Shown here in pieces: positions 48,146-56,063 of a stretch of 64,000 nucleotides of DNA (position 1 is its first letter; each line of letters begins with the position of its first letter). Position numbers and translations under genes: made by a program. Source of the DNA: Aeromonas rivipollensis (GTDB lineage Bacteria > Pseudomonadota > Gammaproteobacteria > Enterobacterales > Aeromonadaceae); the NCBI RefSeq assembly GCF_010974825.1, contig NZ_JAAILA010000026.1, forward strand, positions 124,001 through 188,000, given 5' to 3'. The notes beneath the pieces were generated by a model. That model saw only the letters and a program-made list of their open reading frames with translations. It did not search any database and was not told the origin of the DNA.

Positions 48146-49459
48146 ATGCTGAGCATGCAGACAGGAAGACACAACGGACACCAGGAGCACGTGGCCTCCT
48201 ATTACGCGGCTACCCGCAACGACCATCAGCAGTGGCCCGAGCTCAGCGGTGAGCTGGATGCCGACGTCTGCATCATAGGCGGCGGCTTCACCGGCCTCAA
48301 TACCGCCATCAACCTGGCCGAGGCCGGGTACAAGGTGGTCTTGCTTGAGGCCAACCGCATCGGTTGGGGAGCCTCGGGCCGCAACGGCGGCCAGCTCATT
48401 CGCGGCATAGGTCACGACACCAGCCAGTTTGCCCGCTGGATAGGTGAAGAGGGGGTACGGGAGCTGGATCTGCTGGGGCTGGAGGCGGTGCAGCTGGTGC
48501 GCGAGCGGGTCGCGCGGTTCAACATCGACTGCGACCTGACCTGGGGCTACTGCGATCTCGCCACCAAGCCGCGCCACCTCAAGGGATTTGAGGAGGATGC
48601 CGAGCACTTGGCCAGCCTGGGCTACAGCCACGAACTCAAGCTGGTCCCCAAGGGGGAGATAAGGTCGGTGGTGGGGTCGGATCGCTATATCGGCGGCATG
48701 ATCGACATGGGCTCAGGCCACCTGCATCCCCTCAACCTGGCTCTGGGTGAGGCGCGCGCGGCGGCCAGCCTGGGCGTCGCCCTGTTCGAGCAGTCCAGGG
48801 TGACCCACATCGAGTATGGCGATCGGGTCGAGGTGACCACGGCCCACGGCCGTTGCCGCGCCAGCTACCTGGTGATCGGCTGCAACGCCTACCTCAACGA
48901 GCTCAATCCCGAACTCGGGGGCAAGGTGCTGCCGGCGGGCTCCTACATACTCGCCACCCAGGTGCTGGAGAAACGCCTGCGCCAGCGGCTGCTGCCGCAG
49001 AACATGGCGGTGTGCGATCAGAACGTGGCGCTCGACTACTACCGGCTATCGGCCGATGGTCGCCTGCTGTTTGGCGGGGCCTGCAACTACTCGGGGCGCG
49101 ATCCCAAGGACATCAAGGCGTTTATGCTGCCCAAGCTGCTGCGGGTCTTCCCTGAGCTGGCGGGTACTGCCATCGAGTTTCAGTGGGGGGGCATGATAGG
49201 CATAGGCGCCAACCGGCTGCCGCAGATAGGGCGCCTCAAAGAGTACCCCAACGTGTTCTATGCCCAGGCTTACTCGGGACACGGCCTCAATGCCACTCAC
49301 ATGGCGGGCAAGCTGGTGGCCGAGGCGATCAGGGGGGAGAGCCGGGGCTTCGATCTCTTCAGCCGCGTGCCCCACATGACCTTCCCAGGCGGGCCAGCCC
49401 TGCGCTCCCCCTTGCTGGCGCTCGGGATGCTGTGGCACAGAATGAAGGATCTGCTCTAG
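48146..49459 (+). CDS. FAD-dependent amine/amino-acid oxidoreductase (PuuB/DAO family)
   Basis: 437-residue flavoprotein. Dinucleotide motif DADVCIIGGGFTGLNTAINLAEAG near residues 37-60, SGRNGGQLIRG, and C-terminal YSGHGLNATHMAGKLVAEAI typical of the DAO family close to gamma-glutamylputrescine oxidase. There are no puu genes beside it, so the substrate is open. Start: ATG 48146 after AAGGCAGG; another ATG at 48155. Its TAG overlaps the opposing stop of the lipoprotein gene within one CTAG, so the two genes converge on each other with no terminator. Confidence 0.86.
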   Translation: MLSMQTGRHNGHQEHVASYYAATRNDHQQWPELSGELDADVCIIGGGFTGLNTAINLAEAGYKVVLLEANRIGWGASGRNGGQLIRGIGHDTSQFARWIGEEGVRELDLLGLEAVQLVRERVARFNIDCDLTWGYCDLATKPRHLKGFEEDAEHLASLGYSHELKLVPKGEIRSVVGSDRYIGGMIDMGSGHLHPLNLALGEARAAASLGVALFEQSRVTHIEYGDRVEVTTAHGRCRASYLVIGCNAYLNELNPELGGKVLPAGSYILATQVLEKRLRQRLLPQNMAVCDQNVALDYYRLSADGRLLFGGACNYSGRDPKDIKAFMLPKLLRVFPELAGTAIEFQWGGMIGIGANRLPQIGRLKEYPNVFYAQAYSGHGLNATHMAGKLVAEAIRGESRGFDLFSRVPHMTFPGGPALRSPLLALGMLWHRMKDLL

Positions 49460-49908
49460 GGGAGGGCTGGCGGCAGGGAGGAGGGCGCCTCTCCCTGCTG
49501 CGCCGGTTCTGCCAGTTGCCAGCCCTGCTCTGTCTTCATCATCCAGACCTGGCTCTCCTGCGCCAGTGCCTGGCCTGCCTCGAATTCGCCGTATTTGCGC
49601 TCCAGCTCCATCAGGGCCATCTCCTGCTGGAAGGGGCCGACCCTGTCATAGACCAGATCCTCGTCGTGCAGCACCTGCAACTGATCCAGCCCCTGCTTGA
49701 AGTGGAGCCGGTAGCTCACCTTGACCAGATAGACCCCCTCCATCCGCTCCTCCTTGCCGAGCACGGCGAAGTCGCTGATCTCGAACAGGGCGGGATCAGT
49801 GTCGGCCTGCAGCCTGGCGGTGACCTGGCTCTGGATCGCCTCTTCACCTGGACCTGAGTTGCAGCCATAGAGCCAGCAGGCCAGCAGGGGGATGAACCAC
49901 TTTTTCAT
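49456..49908 (-). CDS. Predicted lipoprotein of unknown function
   Basis: 150-residue protein with signal MKKWFIPLLACWLYGC; the cysteine at residue 16 fits a lipobox (LYGC, though Tyr is unusual). The mature part (SGPGEEAIQSQVTARLQADTDPALFEISDFAVLGKEERMEGVYLVKVSYRLHF) has an alternating beta pattern of the kind seen in small NTF2-like or DUF envelope proteins. ATG at 49908 with GGAG five bases upstream. I do not recognise the family. Head-to-tail with dsbD across 130 bases. Confidence 0.7.
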   Translation of the reverse strand: MKKWFIPLLACWLYGCNSGPGEEAIQSQVTARLQADTDPALFEISDFAVLGKEERMEGVYLVKVSYRLHFKQGLDQLQVLHDEDLVYDRVGPFQQEMALMELERKYGEFEAGQALAQESQVWMMKTEQGWQLAEPAQQGEAPSSLPPALP

Positions 49909-50038
49909 CAAAACTCCGGACGATGCGAGACGGGAAAGGGCAAATTCTGCCATGGCGCCTGTCATATACAAGGGATGGCCAGAAAAATCAGCGCGCAGAG
50001 GAGAGGGCGGCCCGCGCGGCAAGGCGGGCCGCCATGAT

Positions 50039-51814
50039 TCAGCGCAGCTTGTCCAGCTGGCCGAGGAACTCGGCGGGCCCCATGAAGCCGGTCACCCGCT
50101 GCCCGCTCACCTCGTTGCCTGCGGCATCGAAGAAGATCAGGGTCGGCAGCCCCAGCACGTTCAGGCCGTTGAGCAGATCCACGTCGGCATCGTCGTTGGC
50201 GGTGACGTCCGCCTGCAGCAGCACCATGTCATTGAAGCGCGCCCGCACGGCGGGATCGCTGAAGGTCTTGTGTTCGAACTCCTTGCAGGCCACGCACCAG
50301 TCGGCGTAGAGGTCCAGCAGCACCGGCTTGCCACGAGCGGCCTCGAGCCGGGTCTTGAGGTCATCCAGGGTCTTGATGCGGATAAACTGGGGCGCCTCGG
50401 CCCCGGTGCTGGCCTTGACGCCAGGCTCGGGCAGCAGCAGATCCTTGCCCACCACCACCAGGCTCATCATCGCCAGCAGAAGAACGAAGCCGCCGAGGCT
50501 CTTGCCCACCGAGTGGGGGCGATGCTGGTTGTGATGATAGAGATAGCCACACAGCAGCAGTGCCCAGCCGAGCCAGAGCAGGGTGGCGACCTGGTCGCTC
50601 AAGAGCCGTGACAGCAGCAGGATCGGCACCGCCAGCAGCGCAAAGCCAAAGAGTTGCTTGATCACATCCATCCAGGCGCCCGCCTTGGGCAGCAACTTGC
50701 CCCCCGAGGTGCCGAGTAGCAGCAGCGGCAGCCCCATGCCCAGCGACAGGGCATAGAGGGCCGCCCCGCCGAGCCAGAGATCGCCGCTCTGGGCCACGTA
50801 GATGAGGGCGCCCGAGAGCGGGGCCGTGGTGCAGGGGGAGCAGACCAGGCCGGAGATCATCCCCATGATGGCGACCCCGACCACGGAGCCGCCCTGCTGG
50901 CGGTTGGAGAGGCCGGACAGCCGGGTTTGCAGGCTGCTCGGCAGTTGCAGGGTATAGAGCCCGAACATGGAGAGTGCCAGCAGCACGAACATCACCGAGA
51001 GGCCGATCAGCACATAGGGGTGCTGCAGCGCCGCCTGGAACTTCAGGCCCGCCGAGGCGACCACCAGCCCGAGCAGGGTGTAGGTGAATGCCATCCCCTG
51101 CACATAGACGAAGGAGAGCAGGAAGGCGCGGCGGGTGGAGAGATGCTGGCCGGCACCGGCGATGATGCCGGTCAAAATGGGGTACATGGGGAAGACGCAG
51201 GGGGTGAAGGCGAGCCCCAGCCCCAGCGCAAAGAAGGCGGCGATGCTGAGCCAGAAGCCCTGGCTGCCGAGGGCGGCCGCCAGCCTGTCCTGCTGGCTTC
51301 CGGCCGGCGCCTCTGTGGCATCAGCCGGGTCTGCCTGCCCGGCGTCGCCGGTGGCCGCAAGGGGCTGTACCGGGATCCGCTTGTCGGAGGGGGGATAGCA
51401 GAGGCCCTCGGTGCACCCCTGATAGCTTATTGTGAGGCTGGCGGAGTCCCCCACCTGGGTCAAGGTGACGGGGATCTGCAGCTCCTGATAGAAGACCCGG
51501 GTCTTGCCGAAGAAGTCATCCTCATGCTCGGTGCCCGCAGGCAGCACTGGGGGCTCGAAGGCGAGGTTGTCCCCCTTGACGCTGATGCTGTGGCGATAGA
51601 GGTAGTAACCGTCGGCGAGGCGCAGGGTCAGCAGCAGCTTGTTTCCCTGCTGCTCGCTCTCGAGGACGAAGGCCTCGTCCACTTTCAGAAACTTGGGCTG
51701 GGCACTGGCCTCGATGCCGAGGCTGCTCAGCAGATCCTGGCTGCTGGCCTGGGTGGGGGCCGCGAGCAGGCTCAGCAGGAGTAACAGGGGGGAAAGCAGG
51801 GATCGCAGAGTCAT
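50039..51814 (-). CDS. dsbD: Thiol:disulfide interchange protein DsbD
   Basis: 591-residue inner-membrane reductant conduit carrying electrons from cytosolic thioredoxin to DsbC, DsbG and CcmG. Signal peptide ending TQA; N-terminal domain with Cys134 and Cys139; eight-helix membrane domain with Cys206 in TPCVFP and Cys328 in SPCTTAP; C-terminal thioredoxin domain with WCVAC (507-510). The six key cysteines are all present; an extra Cys325 precedes the second membrane cysteine. The start at 51814 overlaps the cutA stop by ATGA. Confidence 0.96.
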   Translation of the reverse strand: MTLRSLLSPLLLLLSLLAAPTQASSQDLLSSLGIEASAQPKFLKVDEAFVLESEQQGNKLLLTLRLADGYYLYRHSISVKGDNLAFEPPVLPAGTEHEDDFFGKTRVFYQELQIPVTLTQVGDSASLTISYQGCTEGLCYPPSDKRIPVQPLAATGDAGQADPADATEAPAGSQQDRLAAALGSQGFWLSIAAFFALGLGLAFTPCVFPMYPILTGIIAGAGQHLSTRRAFLLSFVYVQGMAFTYTLLGLVVASAGLKFQAALQHPYVLIGLSVMFVLLALSMFGLYTLQLPSSLQTRLSGLSNRQQGGSVVGVAIMGMISGLVCSPCTTAPLSGALIYVAQSGDLWLGGAALYALSLGMGLPLLLLGTSGGKLLPKAGAWMDVIKQLFGFALLAVPILLLSRLLSDQVATLLWLGWALLLCGYLYHHNQHRPHSVGKSLGGFVLLLAMMSLVVVGKDLLLPEPGVKASTGAEAPQFIRIKTLDDLKTRLEAARGKPVLLDLYADWCVACKEFEHKTFSDPAVRARFNDMVLLQADVTANDDADVDLLNGLNVLGLPTLIFFDAAGNEVSGQRVTGFMGPAEFLGQLDKLR

Positions 51815-52128
51815 GAGGTCTCCTGTGTCAACCAGTCGAGGTAGGCTTGATGACCCTGGCTGGCGGGGATCGCCAGGATCTCCGGCACCTGGTAGGGGTG
51901 GTGAGCCAGGATGCACCGCTCGAGCTCGGCAAAGAGTGGCTGGCGGGATTTGATGATGAGCTGGATCTCCCGTGCCCGCTCTATCTTCCCCTGCCAGCGA
52001 TAGACGGAGGTGAGCCCCGGCAACTGATTGATGCAGGCGGCGAGGCGCTGGTTGAGCAGTTGCTCGCAGAGGTGGTCGGCACTGGCTTCATCGGGGCAGG
52101 TGCAGAGCACCAGAATGGCGTCGGTCAT
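51811..52128 (-). CDS. cutA: Divalent-cation tolerance protein CutA
   Basis: 105-residue trimeric PII-like protein (E. coli 112). Segments ILVLCTCPDEASADHLCEQLLNQRLAACINQLPGLTSVYRWQGKIE, then IKSRQ and HPYQVPEILAIPASQG, match the family. A poor ribosome site precedes ATG 52128, but the start fits alignment. Upstream of dsbD with a four-base overlap, an order also found in E. coli. Confidence 0.95.
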   Translation of the reverse strand: MTDAILVLCTCPDEASADHLCEQLLNQRLAACINQLPGLTSVYRWQGKIERAREIQLIIKSRQPLFAELERCILAHHPYQVPEILAIPASQGHQAYLDWLTQETS

Positions 52129-52322
52129 GGGGTTGGCAGTCTCGTCAGCGGGGGCGCAAGGGCCCTCTGGAACAGCGGTTACTATACCGGGCAAAGGGGC
52201 AAATAGCACCCGGCCCGCACCCGGCTGGCGGGACGCTCAATTAGTGATGCGCCCGAGATAGACGCTGTGAAAAGGACAGGGCAGAATGAGCGGGCTTGTT
52301 CCCACTCTACGTAAGGAAATGT

Positions 52323-52664
52323 ATGACCCAACAGAATGAGCAGCAGAGAAACCGCATGTTGAGCCTGTTGCGTGAAGGCGAGCGCCGCATGTTGGTGCAA
52401 CTGGCCGGTCTGCTGCGTACCAGTGTCGATGAAATCAATGCGGAGCTGGAAAAAGAAGAGTTGCTGTCTGCCCTGGAGCAACCCATCACGGTGGAGTACC
52501 TCAACGGCGTGGTGCAACACCATCTGTTCGAGCGTCTGCACAAGGGAGACATGGTCGCGGCCCAGCGCATGCTGAACCAGTATCAGAGCGACCTCGAGGC
52601 CATGCTGAACCAGGAAGCGGCCCAGACCGAGGCCCCTGCCGACGAGGTGAAGGCGCAAGCCTGA
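52323..52664 (+). CDS. Small acidic helical protein of unknown function
   Basis: 113-residue soluble protein with no signal or membrane helix. Mostly helical and charged: QQNEQQRNRMLSLLREGERRMLVQLAGLLRTS, then VDEINAELEKEELLSALE and QYQSDLEAMLNQEAAQTEAPADEV. AAGGAA lies five bases before the ATG at 52323. Strong terminator downstream. I do not recognise the family. Confidence 0.72.
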   Translation: MTQQNEQQRNRMLSLLREGERRMLVQLAGLLRTSVDEINAELEKEELLSALEQPITVEYLNGVVQHHLFERLHKGDMVAAQRMLNQYQSDLEAMLNQEAAQTEAPADEVKAQA

Positions 52665-52691
52665 ATACCTGCCCCTCGAGGATCCAGATCA

Positions 52692-52728
52692 GCACCATCA
52701 TGCCAGTCGCATGATGGTGCCTCTTTTT
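52692..52728 (+). terminator. Terminator after the small acidic protein gene
   Basis: Perfect 12-bp stem GCACCATCATGC-CAGTC-GCATGATGGTGC followed by CTCTTTTT. Confidence 0.92.
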
Positions 52729-52741
52729 ATCCCTTCTCTTG

Positions 52742-53179
52742 TCACCCCGTGACCCGCTGCGCCCCCTGGCCCGGGATGGGGAACACCTTGTCATAGCTCC
52801 AGTTGTAGACGAAGGCATAGACCAGGTAGAACAGCACAAAGCCCAGATCCAGCACCAGCGCCTCCAGCAGGCCGATATCGAGCCACCAGGACATCACCGG
52901 CAGTGCGACGATCAGCAAGCCCCCCTCGAAACCGAAAGTATGCAGTACCCGTTGCCACAGGGTCTTGTGGGTGTGGCCCTGCAGGCGCAGCAGCAGCCTG
53001 TCCACCCCTATGTTGTAGACATAGTTCCAGACGGTGGCGACCACCGAGAAGAACAGGGCCAGGGGGCCCATGTGGTTGAGACCGACGCCGGTGACCCAGC
53101 TTGCCAGGGGGGCGGCGATCAGCAGGCCAATCAATTCGAAGCCGATGGCGTGGCGCAGGCGATCACGGGTATTACGCAT
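52742..53179 (-). CDS. PACE-family multidrug efflux transporter (AceI-like)
   Basis: 145-residue four-helix membrane protein of the proteobacterial antimicrobial compound efflux family (two bacterial transmembrane pair domains). Each half has the repeat pattern: RLRHAIGFELIGLLIAAPLASWVTG with Glu15, VWNYVYNIGVD, then the second half RVLHTFGFEGGLLIVALPVMSWWL and FYLVYAFVYNWSYDKVFP. Glu15 is the proton-coupling residue known in AceI. Divergent LysR next to it, the usual arrangement for PACE genes; substrates such as biguanides or polyamines are likely. Confidence 0.92.
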   Translation of the reverse strand: MRNTRDRLRHAIGFELIGLLIAAPLASWVTGVGLNHMGPLALFFSVVATVWNYVYNIGVDRLLLRLQGHTHKTLWQRVLHTFGFEGGLLIVALPVMSWWLDIGLLEALVLDLGFVLFYLVYAFVYNWSYDKVFPIPGQGAQRVTG

Positions 53180-53225
53180 GGTCTGTCTCTCTATTTCTCT
53201 TTTCGGGTGTGTATGGCGGCCAATT

Positions 53226-53275
53226 TATCGCTATTTTTCGATAGGTTCATGTTGGTATCTATCGCTAAAATAGAT
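53226..53275. promoter_or_regulatory. Two related inverted repeats, candidate LysR operators
   Basis: TATCG-N8-CGATA at 53226-53243 and ATCTAT-N7-ATAGAT at 53257-53275, both built on the word TATCGCTA. They lie in the AT-rich gap between the PACE transporter and its divergent LysR gene. Confidence 0.55.
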
Positions 53276-53310
53276 GGATCTGGGTGCAATAACAGGGCAG
53301 GAGCAGGCAG

Positions 53311-54192
53311 ATGACCCCTTCACTGGAACAATTCAAGGCGTTGCTGGCGGCGGCCGAGACGGGATCCTTCTCGGCGGCGGCGCGCCGCCTGGGCAAGGCG
53401 CAGTCGGTGGTGAGCACCGCCATCGCCAACCTGGAGATAGATCTCGGCCTCGAGCTGTTTGATCGCAGCGGCCGCTACCCGGTGCTGACCGAGGTGGGGG
53501 CCCGCATCAGTCAGGAGGCGGGTGTGCTGCTGGCCCAGAGCGAGCGGCTGCAAGCCATCGCCGGGGAGCTGGCTAGCGGCATAGAGTCGCGCCTCACCCT
53601 GGCCATCGACGATGACTCCCATCTGCCCTGGCTCGGTGCCCTGCTGGAGGAGTTCGCCGGCCGCTATCCGACTGTGGAGCTGGAGCTGCTGTTCCCGCTG
53701 ATGGAGGATGTGACCGAGTTGCTCAAGAGCGGGCGGGCCCAGCTCGGCATCAGCTACCAGAAGGCGCACCCGGAGCGGGAGCTGGTCTCCCGCTCCCTGG
53801 GGAGCGTCGCCATGCCCCTGGTGGTCTCCCCGGATCACCCCCTGGCCCACAAGACGCCACTGCACGAGAGCGACCTGCAAGGGGCCCGCCAGCTGATGGT
53901 GACGGGACGGCGGGAGGGGACGGAGCGCCATCGCTTTCGCCTCTCGTCACAGGTGTGGTGGGTCGAGGGGGATCTCGGGATCCTGGAGCTAGTCAAGCTG
54001 GGGCTGGGGTGGTCTGCGGTGCCCGAGTTTCTGCTGCACCGGCCGCTGGCGCGGGGGGAGCTGGTGGTGCTCAAGCCGGATTTCATTCCCCAGGCCGAGC
54101 TGGAGCTGGAGTTGCAGTGGTATCGCGCCCGCCCGCTCGGGCAGGCGGGACGCTGGCTGAAGGAGGCCCTGCTGGCGCGGGTGCCTCGTTAG
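53311..54192 (+). CDS. LysR-family regulator, probably of the PACE transporter
   Basis: 293-residue LysR protein: HTH at residues about 5-64 (LEQFKALLAAAETGSFSAAARRLGKAQSVVSTAIANLE), then the effector domain (LTLAIDDDSHLPWLGALLEEFAGRYP). Start ATG 53311 after CAGGAGCAGGCAG. Divergent from the transporter with paired inverted repeats between, as for AceR-aceI of Acinetobacter, where a LysR regulator responds to a transporter substrate. Ends six bases before the opposing ygfZ stop. Confidence 0.88.
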   Translation: MTPSLEQFKALLAAAETGSFSAAARRLGKAQSVVSTAIANLEIDLGLELFDRSGRYPVLTEVGARISQEAGVLLAQSERLQAIAGELASGIESRLTLAIDDDSHLPWLGALLEEFAGRYPTVELELLFPLMEDVTELLKSGRAQLGISYQKAHPERELVSRSLGSVAMPLVVSPDHPLAHKTPLHESDLQGARQLMVTGRREGTERHRFRLSSQVWWVEGDLGILELVKLGLGWSAVPEFLLHRPLARGELVVLKPDFIPQAELELELQWYRARPLGQAGRWLKEALLARVPR

Positions 54193-54198
54193 CCGACC

Positions 54199-55110
54199 TT
54201 ACTCGGTCAGGGAGTAGGGCAGGGGCTGCAGGGCGAGGCGGGAGCCTTCCTCCTGCTTGAGGCGGAAGCTGGCGTCGGCCTCGGTGTCTTTTGGCAGCAC
54301 GGCGGTGAGCCACAGCTGGCCATCCTGCTGCCAGGCGTTCAGCACCATGCCGCTGCGCCGCCAGTTGTCACCGAGCTGGATCTCCAGGGTATCGCCGCTG
54401 GCAACGGGGCCAGTGGCCTGCCCGGCCAGCACGAAGAGGGCGCGGTTGTTGGCGCCGCGGTACTTGGCGCGGGCCACTATCTCCTGCCCCATGTAGCAGC
54501 CCTTGGTGAAGCTGATCCCCTCCAGGGCCTGCAGGTTCAGCATCTGGGGAATGTACTCACCCTGATGGACCGCCTCCAGGTGCGGGATGCCCGCCTTGAT
54601 GTCCAGACCCCACCAGAGCGCTTCGTCGCCGACCGGCAGGCTCAGCACCAGCGGTGATTCGCTTGCCAGCAGCCAGCGTTCGGCTTCCACCCTGACCGCC
54701 ATGCCGCCCTCGACAAGGCCGGTTTCCTGAAGGCCGTATCGTGCCGCGATCCAGGCATCCGTGCCCTGACCGGCCAGGCCGACCGCCTGGCCCTGGAACT
54801 CGCCGATCTCCACCTTGGCGAACACCGCAAACTTCTTGAGTTCGGGCAACTGGCGCGCCAGCACCGACGGCTTGGTCAGCAGCAGCAGGCTCTCATCGAG
54901 GCAGAGCAGGCGAAAATCGCTCCACAGCTTGCCCTTGGGATCGCAATGGCCGCCGAGGGTGCTCTGGCCAGGTTGCAGGGCGTTGACGTCACAGGTGACC
55001 TGGCCTTGCAGATATTTCACGCGATCATTGCCGGTGAGGCGGGTGATGGCCAGATCGGTCAGGGGAAACAGGGTTGGCTCGGCAGGAAGAACAGGGGTCG
55101 GCAGGCTCAC
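54199..55110 (-). CDS. ygfZ: tRNA-modifying / Fe-S cluster assembly protein YgfZ
   Basis: 303-residue folate-binding protein of the GcvT fold needed by some Fe-S enzymes such as MiaB. Signature K-G-C-Y-x-G-Q-E at 203-210 (KGCYMGQE) followed by IVARAKYRG. N-terminal MSLPTPVLPAEPTLFPLTDLAITRLTGNDRVKYLQGQVTCD is family-like. Divergent from sdhE-ygfX with 113 bases between, the same arrangement as E. coli ygfZ / sdhE-cptA. Confidence 0.95.
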   Translation of the reverse strand: MSLPTPVLPAEPTLFPLTDLAITRLTGNDRVKYLQGQVTCDVNALQPGQSTLGGHCDPKGKLWSDFRLLCLDESLLLLTKPSVLARQLPELKKFAVFAKVEIGEFQGQAVGLAGQGTDAWIAARYGLQETGLVEGGMAVRVEAERWLLASESPLVLSLPVGDEALWWGLDIKAGIPHLEAVHQGEYIPQMLNLQALEGISFTKGCYMGQEIVARAKYRGANNRALFVLAGQATGPVASGDTLEIQLGDNWRRSGMVLNAWQQDGQLWLTAVLPKDTEADASFRLKQEEGSRLALQPLPYSLTE

Positions 55111-55167
55111 GATGGTATTCCAGAGACAGAAAGTATGTGACCTGCATGGTAAAGACGTAAGGAATGT

Positions 55168-55197
55168 TTGTCAGCCGGAAAATCCAGCTGCTACCAT
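55168..55197 (+). promoter_or_regulatory. Candidate sigma-70 promoter for sdhE
   Basis: -35 TTGTCA (55168-55173), 18-base spacer, -10 TACCAT (55192-55197), 27 bases before the sdhE ATG. Confidence 0.45.
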
Positions 55198-55223
55198 CCT
55201 CGGGTCTTTGTAAGGAGAGTTCC

Positions 55224-55493
55224 ATGTTGAGCCCAATTGAAAAGTCCCGCCTGAAGTGGGCCTGCCGCCGCGGCATGCTCGAGCTGGATGTGATCTTTAT
55301 GCCCTTTTTCGAGCACGAGTTTGACTCCCTGAGCGAAGCTCAGCAGCAGACCTTCATCCGTCTGCTGGCGTGCGAGGATCCCGAGCTGTTCCGCTGGAGC
55401 ATGGGCCACGGTGTGCCGAGCGACCCCGATTTCGCCGCCATGATCCCCCTGATCCTGGAGCGCAATCAGGCCCGTCACGATCGTCTGAGCTGA
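55224..55493 (+). CDS. sdhE: FAD assembly factor SdhE
   Basis: 89-residue protein that helps attach FAD covalently to succinate dehydrogenase and fumarate reductase flavoproteins. The flavinylation motif RGMLELD is at 16-22. TAAGGAG before the ATG at 55224. Followed by ygfX after six bases. Also called CptB, formerly proposed as antitoxin of YgfX. Confidence 0.95.
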   Translation: MLSPIEKSRLKWACRRGMLELDVIFMPFFEHEFDSLSEAQQQTFIRLLACEDPELFRWSMGHGVPSDPDFAAMIPLILERNQARHDRLS

Positions 55494-55499
55494 TCCCCG

Positions 55500-55910
55500 A
55501 TGCGGGTCCTGATGCCCGTCATCCCCTCCCGGCGGCAGCGCCTGCTGCTGCTTGCCCTGTTTCTGCTGTTGCTCTGGCCGGTTGCCGCCTTGATCCATGG
55601 CTGGCAATGGGGGCTGTTTCTCCCTTGCTGGTTGCTGGGGCTCTGGCTGGCCTGGCGCCCCGTCACCCAGGGGCGTGACCCGCTGCTCTGGGACGGAGAG
55701 TGGCTGGAGTGGCAAGGGCGACGTCATCGACTGGATGACCGCAGCCGCATCCTGCCCGGGGTGCTCTGGCTGAGGCTGGCGACAGAAGAGGGGGCCGAGC
55801 GCCACCTCTGGCTCTTCTCCGACGCCCTGGCACCCGAGCACTACCGCGCCCTGGCCCGCGCCATTCACCTGGCCCCGTCCAATCCCCCGGCTTCACCCCA
55901 TAACAGATGA
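55500..55910 (+). CDS. ygfX: YgfX (CptA)-like membrane protein
   Basis: 136-residue protein with two adjacent transmembrane helices (LLLLALFLLLLWPVAALI and GLFLPCWLLGLWLAW) and a cytosolic tail (PLLWDGEWLEWQGRRHRLDDRSRILPG). E. coli YgfX affects FtsZ/MreB assembly and is partnered with SdhE. The start at 55500 is closest to the sdhE stop; a second ATG is at 55512. The stop codon lies inside a perfect hairpin. Confidence 0.85.
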   Translation: MRVLMPVIPSRRQRLLLLALFLLLLWPVAALIHGWQWGLFLPCWLLGLWLAWRPVTQGRDPLLWDGEWLEWQGRRHRLDDRSRILPGVLWLRLATEEGAERHLWLFSDALAPEHYRALARAIHLAPSNPPASPHNR

Positions 55911-55933
55911 CCCCGCCGGGGCGGGGTCATCTG
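55904..55933. terminator. Perfect hairpin overlapping the ygfX stop codon
   Basis: CAGATGACCCCGCC-GG-GGCGGGGTCATCTG, 14-bp stem. It contains the TGA of ygfX and lies between convergent ygfX and nadB, so it probably ends both transcripts; no T run. Confidence 0.65.
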
Positions 55934-55954
55934 ATGGACGGCGGTGGGCGTCGT

Positions 55955-56063
55955 TTACTCCCGATCCGGTGTCAGCACTGTCGGCTTGGGGTTCGGCTGC
56001 ATGTCCGGGTAGTCCGGGGGCAGGCAGTGCAGTCCGCAGCACGCCTCTGGCTTGTGCCGGATC
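55955..56063 (-). repeat. Duplicated 3' end of nadB (remnant copy)
   Basis: The segment from 55957 repeats the nadB end from 56064 at an offset of 107 bases, near-identical for the first 55-60 bases and recognisable for about 90. On the minus strand it reads [16 protein letters not shown] then TAA, against [16 protein letters not shown] then TGA in the live gene. It is read only if the real stop were missed. Confidence 0.85.

Noticed and set aside
49456-49459. Overlapping stop codons of the FAD oxidoreductase and lipoprotein genes as a regulatory feature
   Set aside because: Both stops fall in one CTAG. Convergent genes sharing such a palindrome occur by chance, and no further signal supports regulation.
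55224-55910. sdhE-ygfX as a true toxin-antitoxin system
   Set aside because: The pair was once described this way (CptAB), but SdhE is an established FAD-assembly factor and the arrangement is core genome; I list only the conserved gene names.
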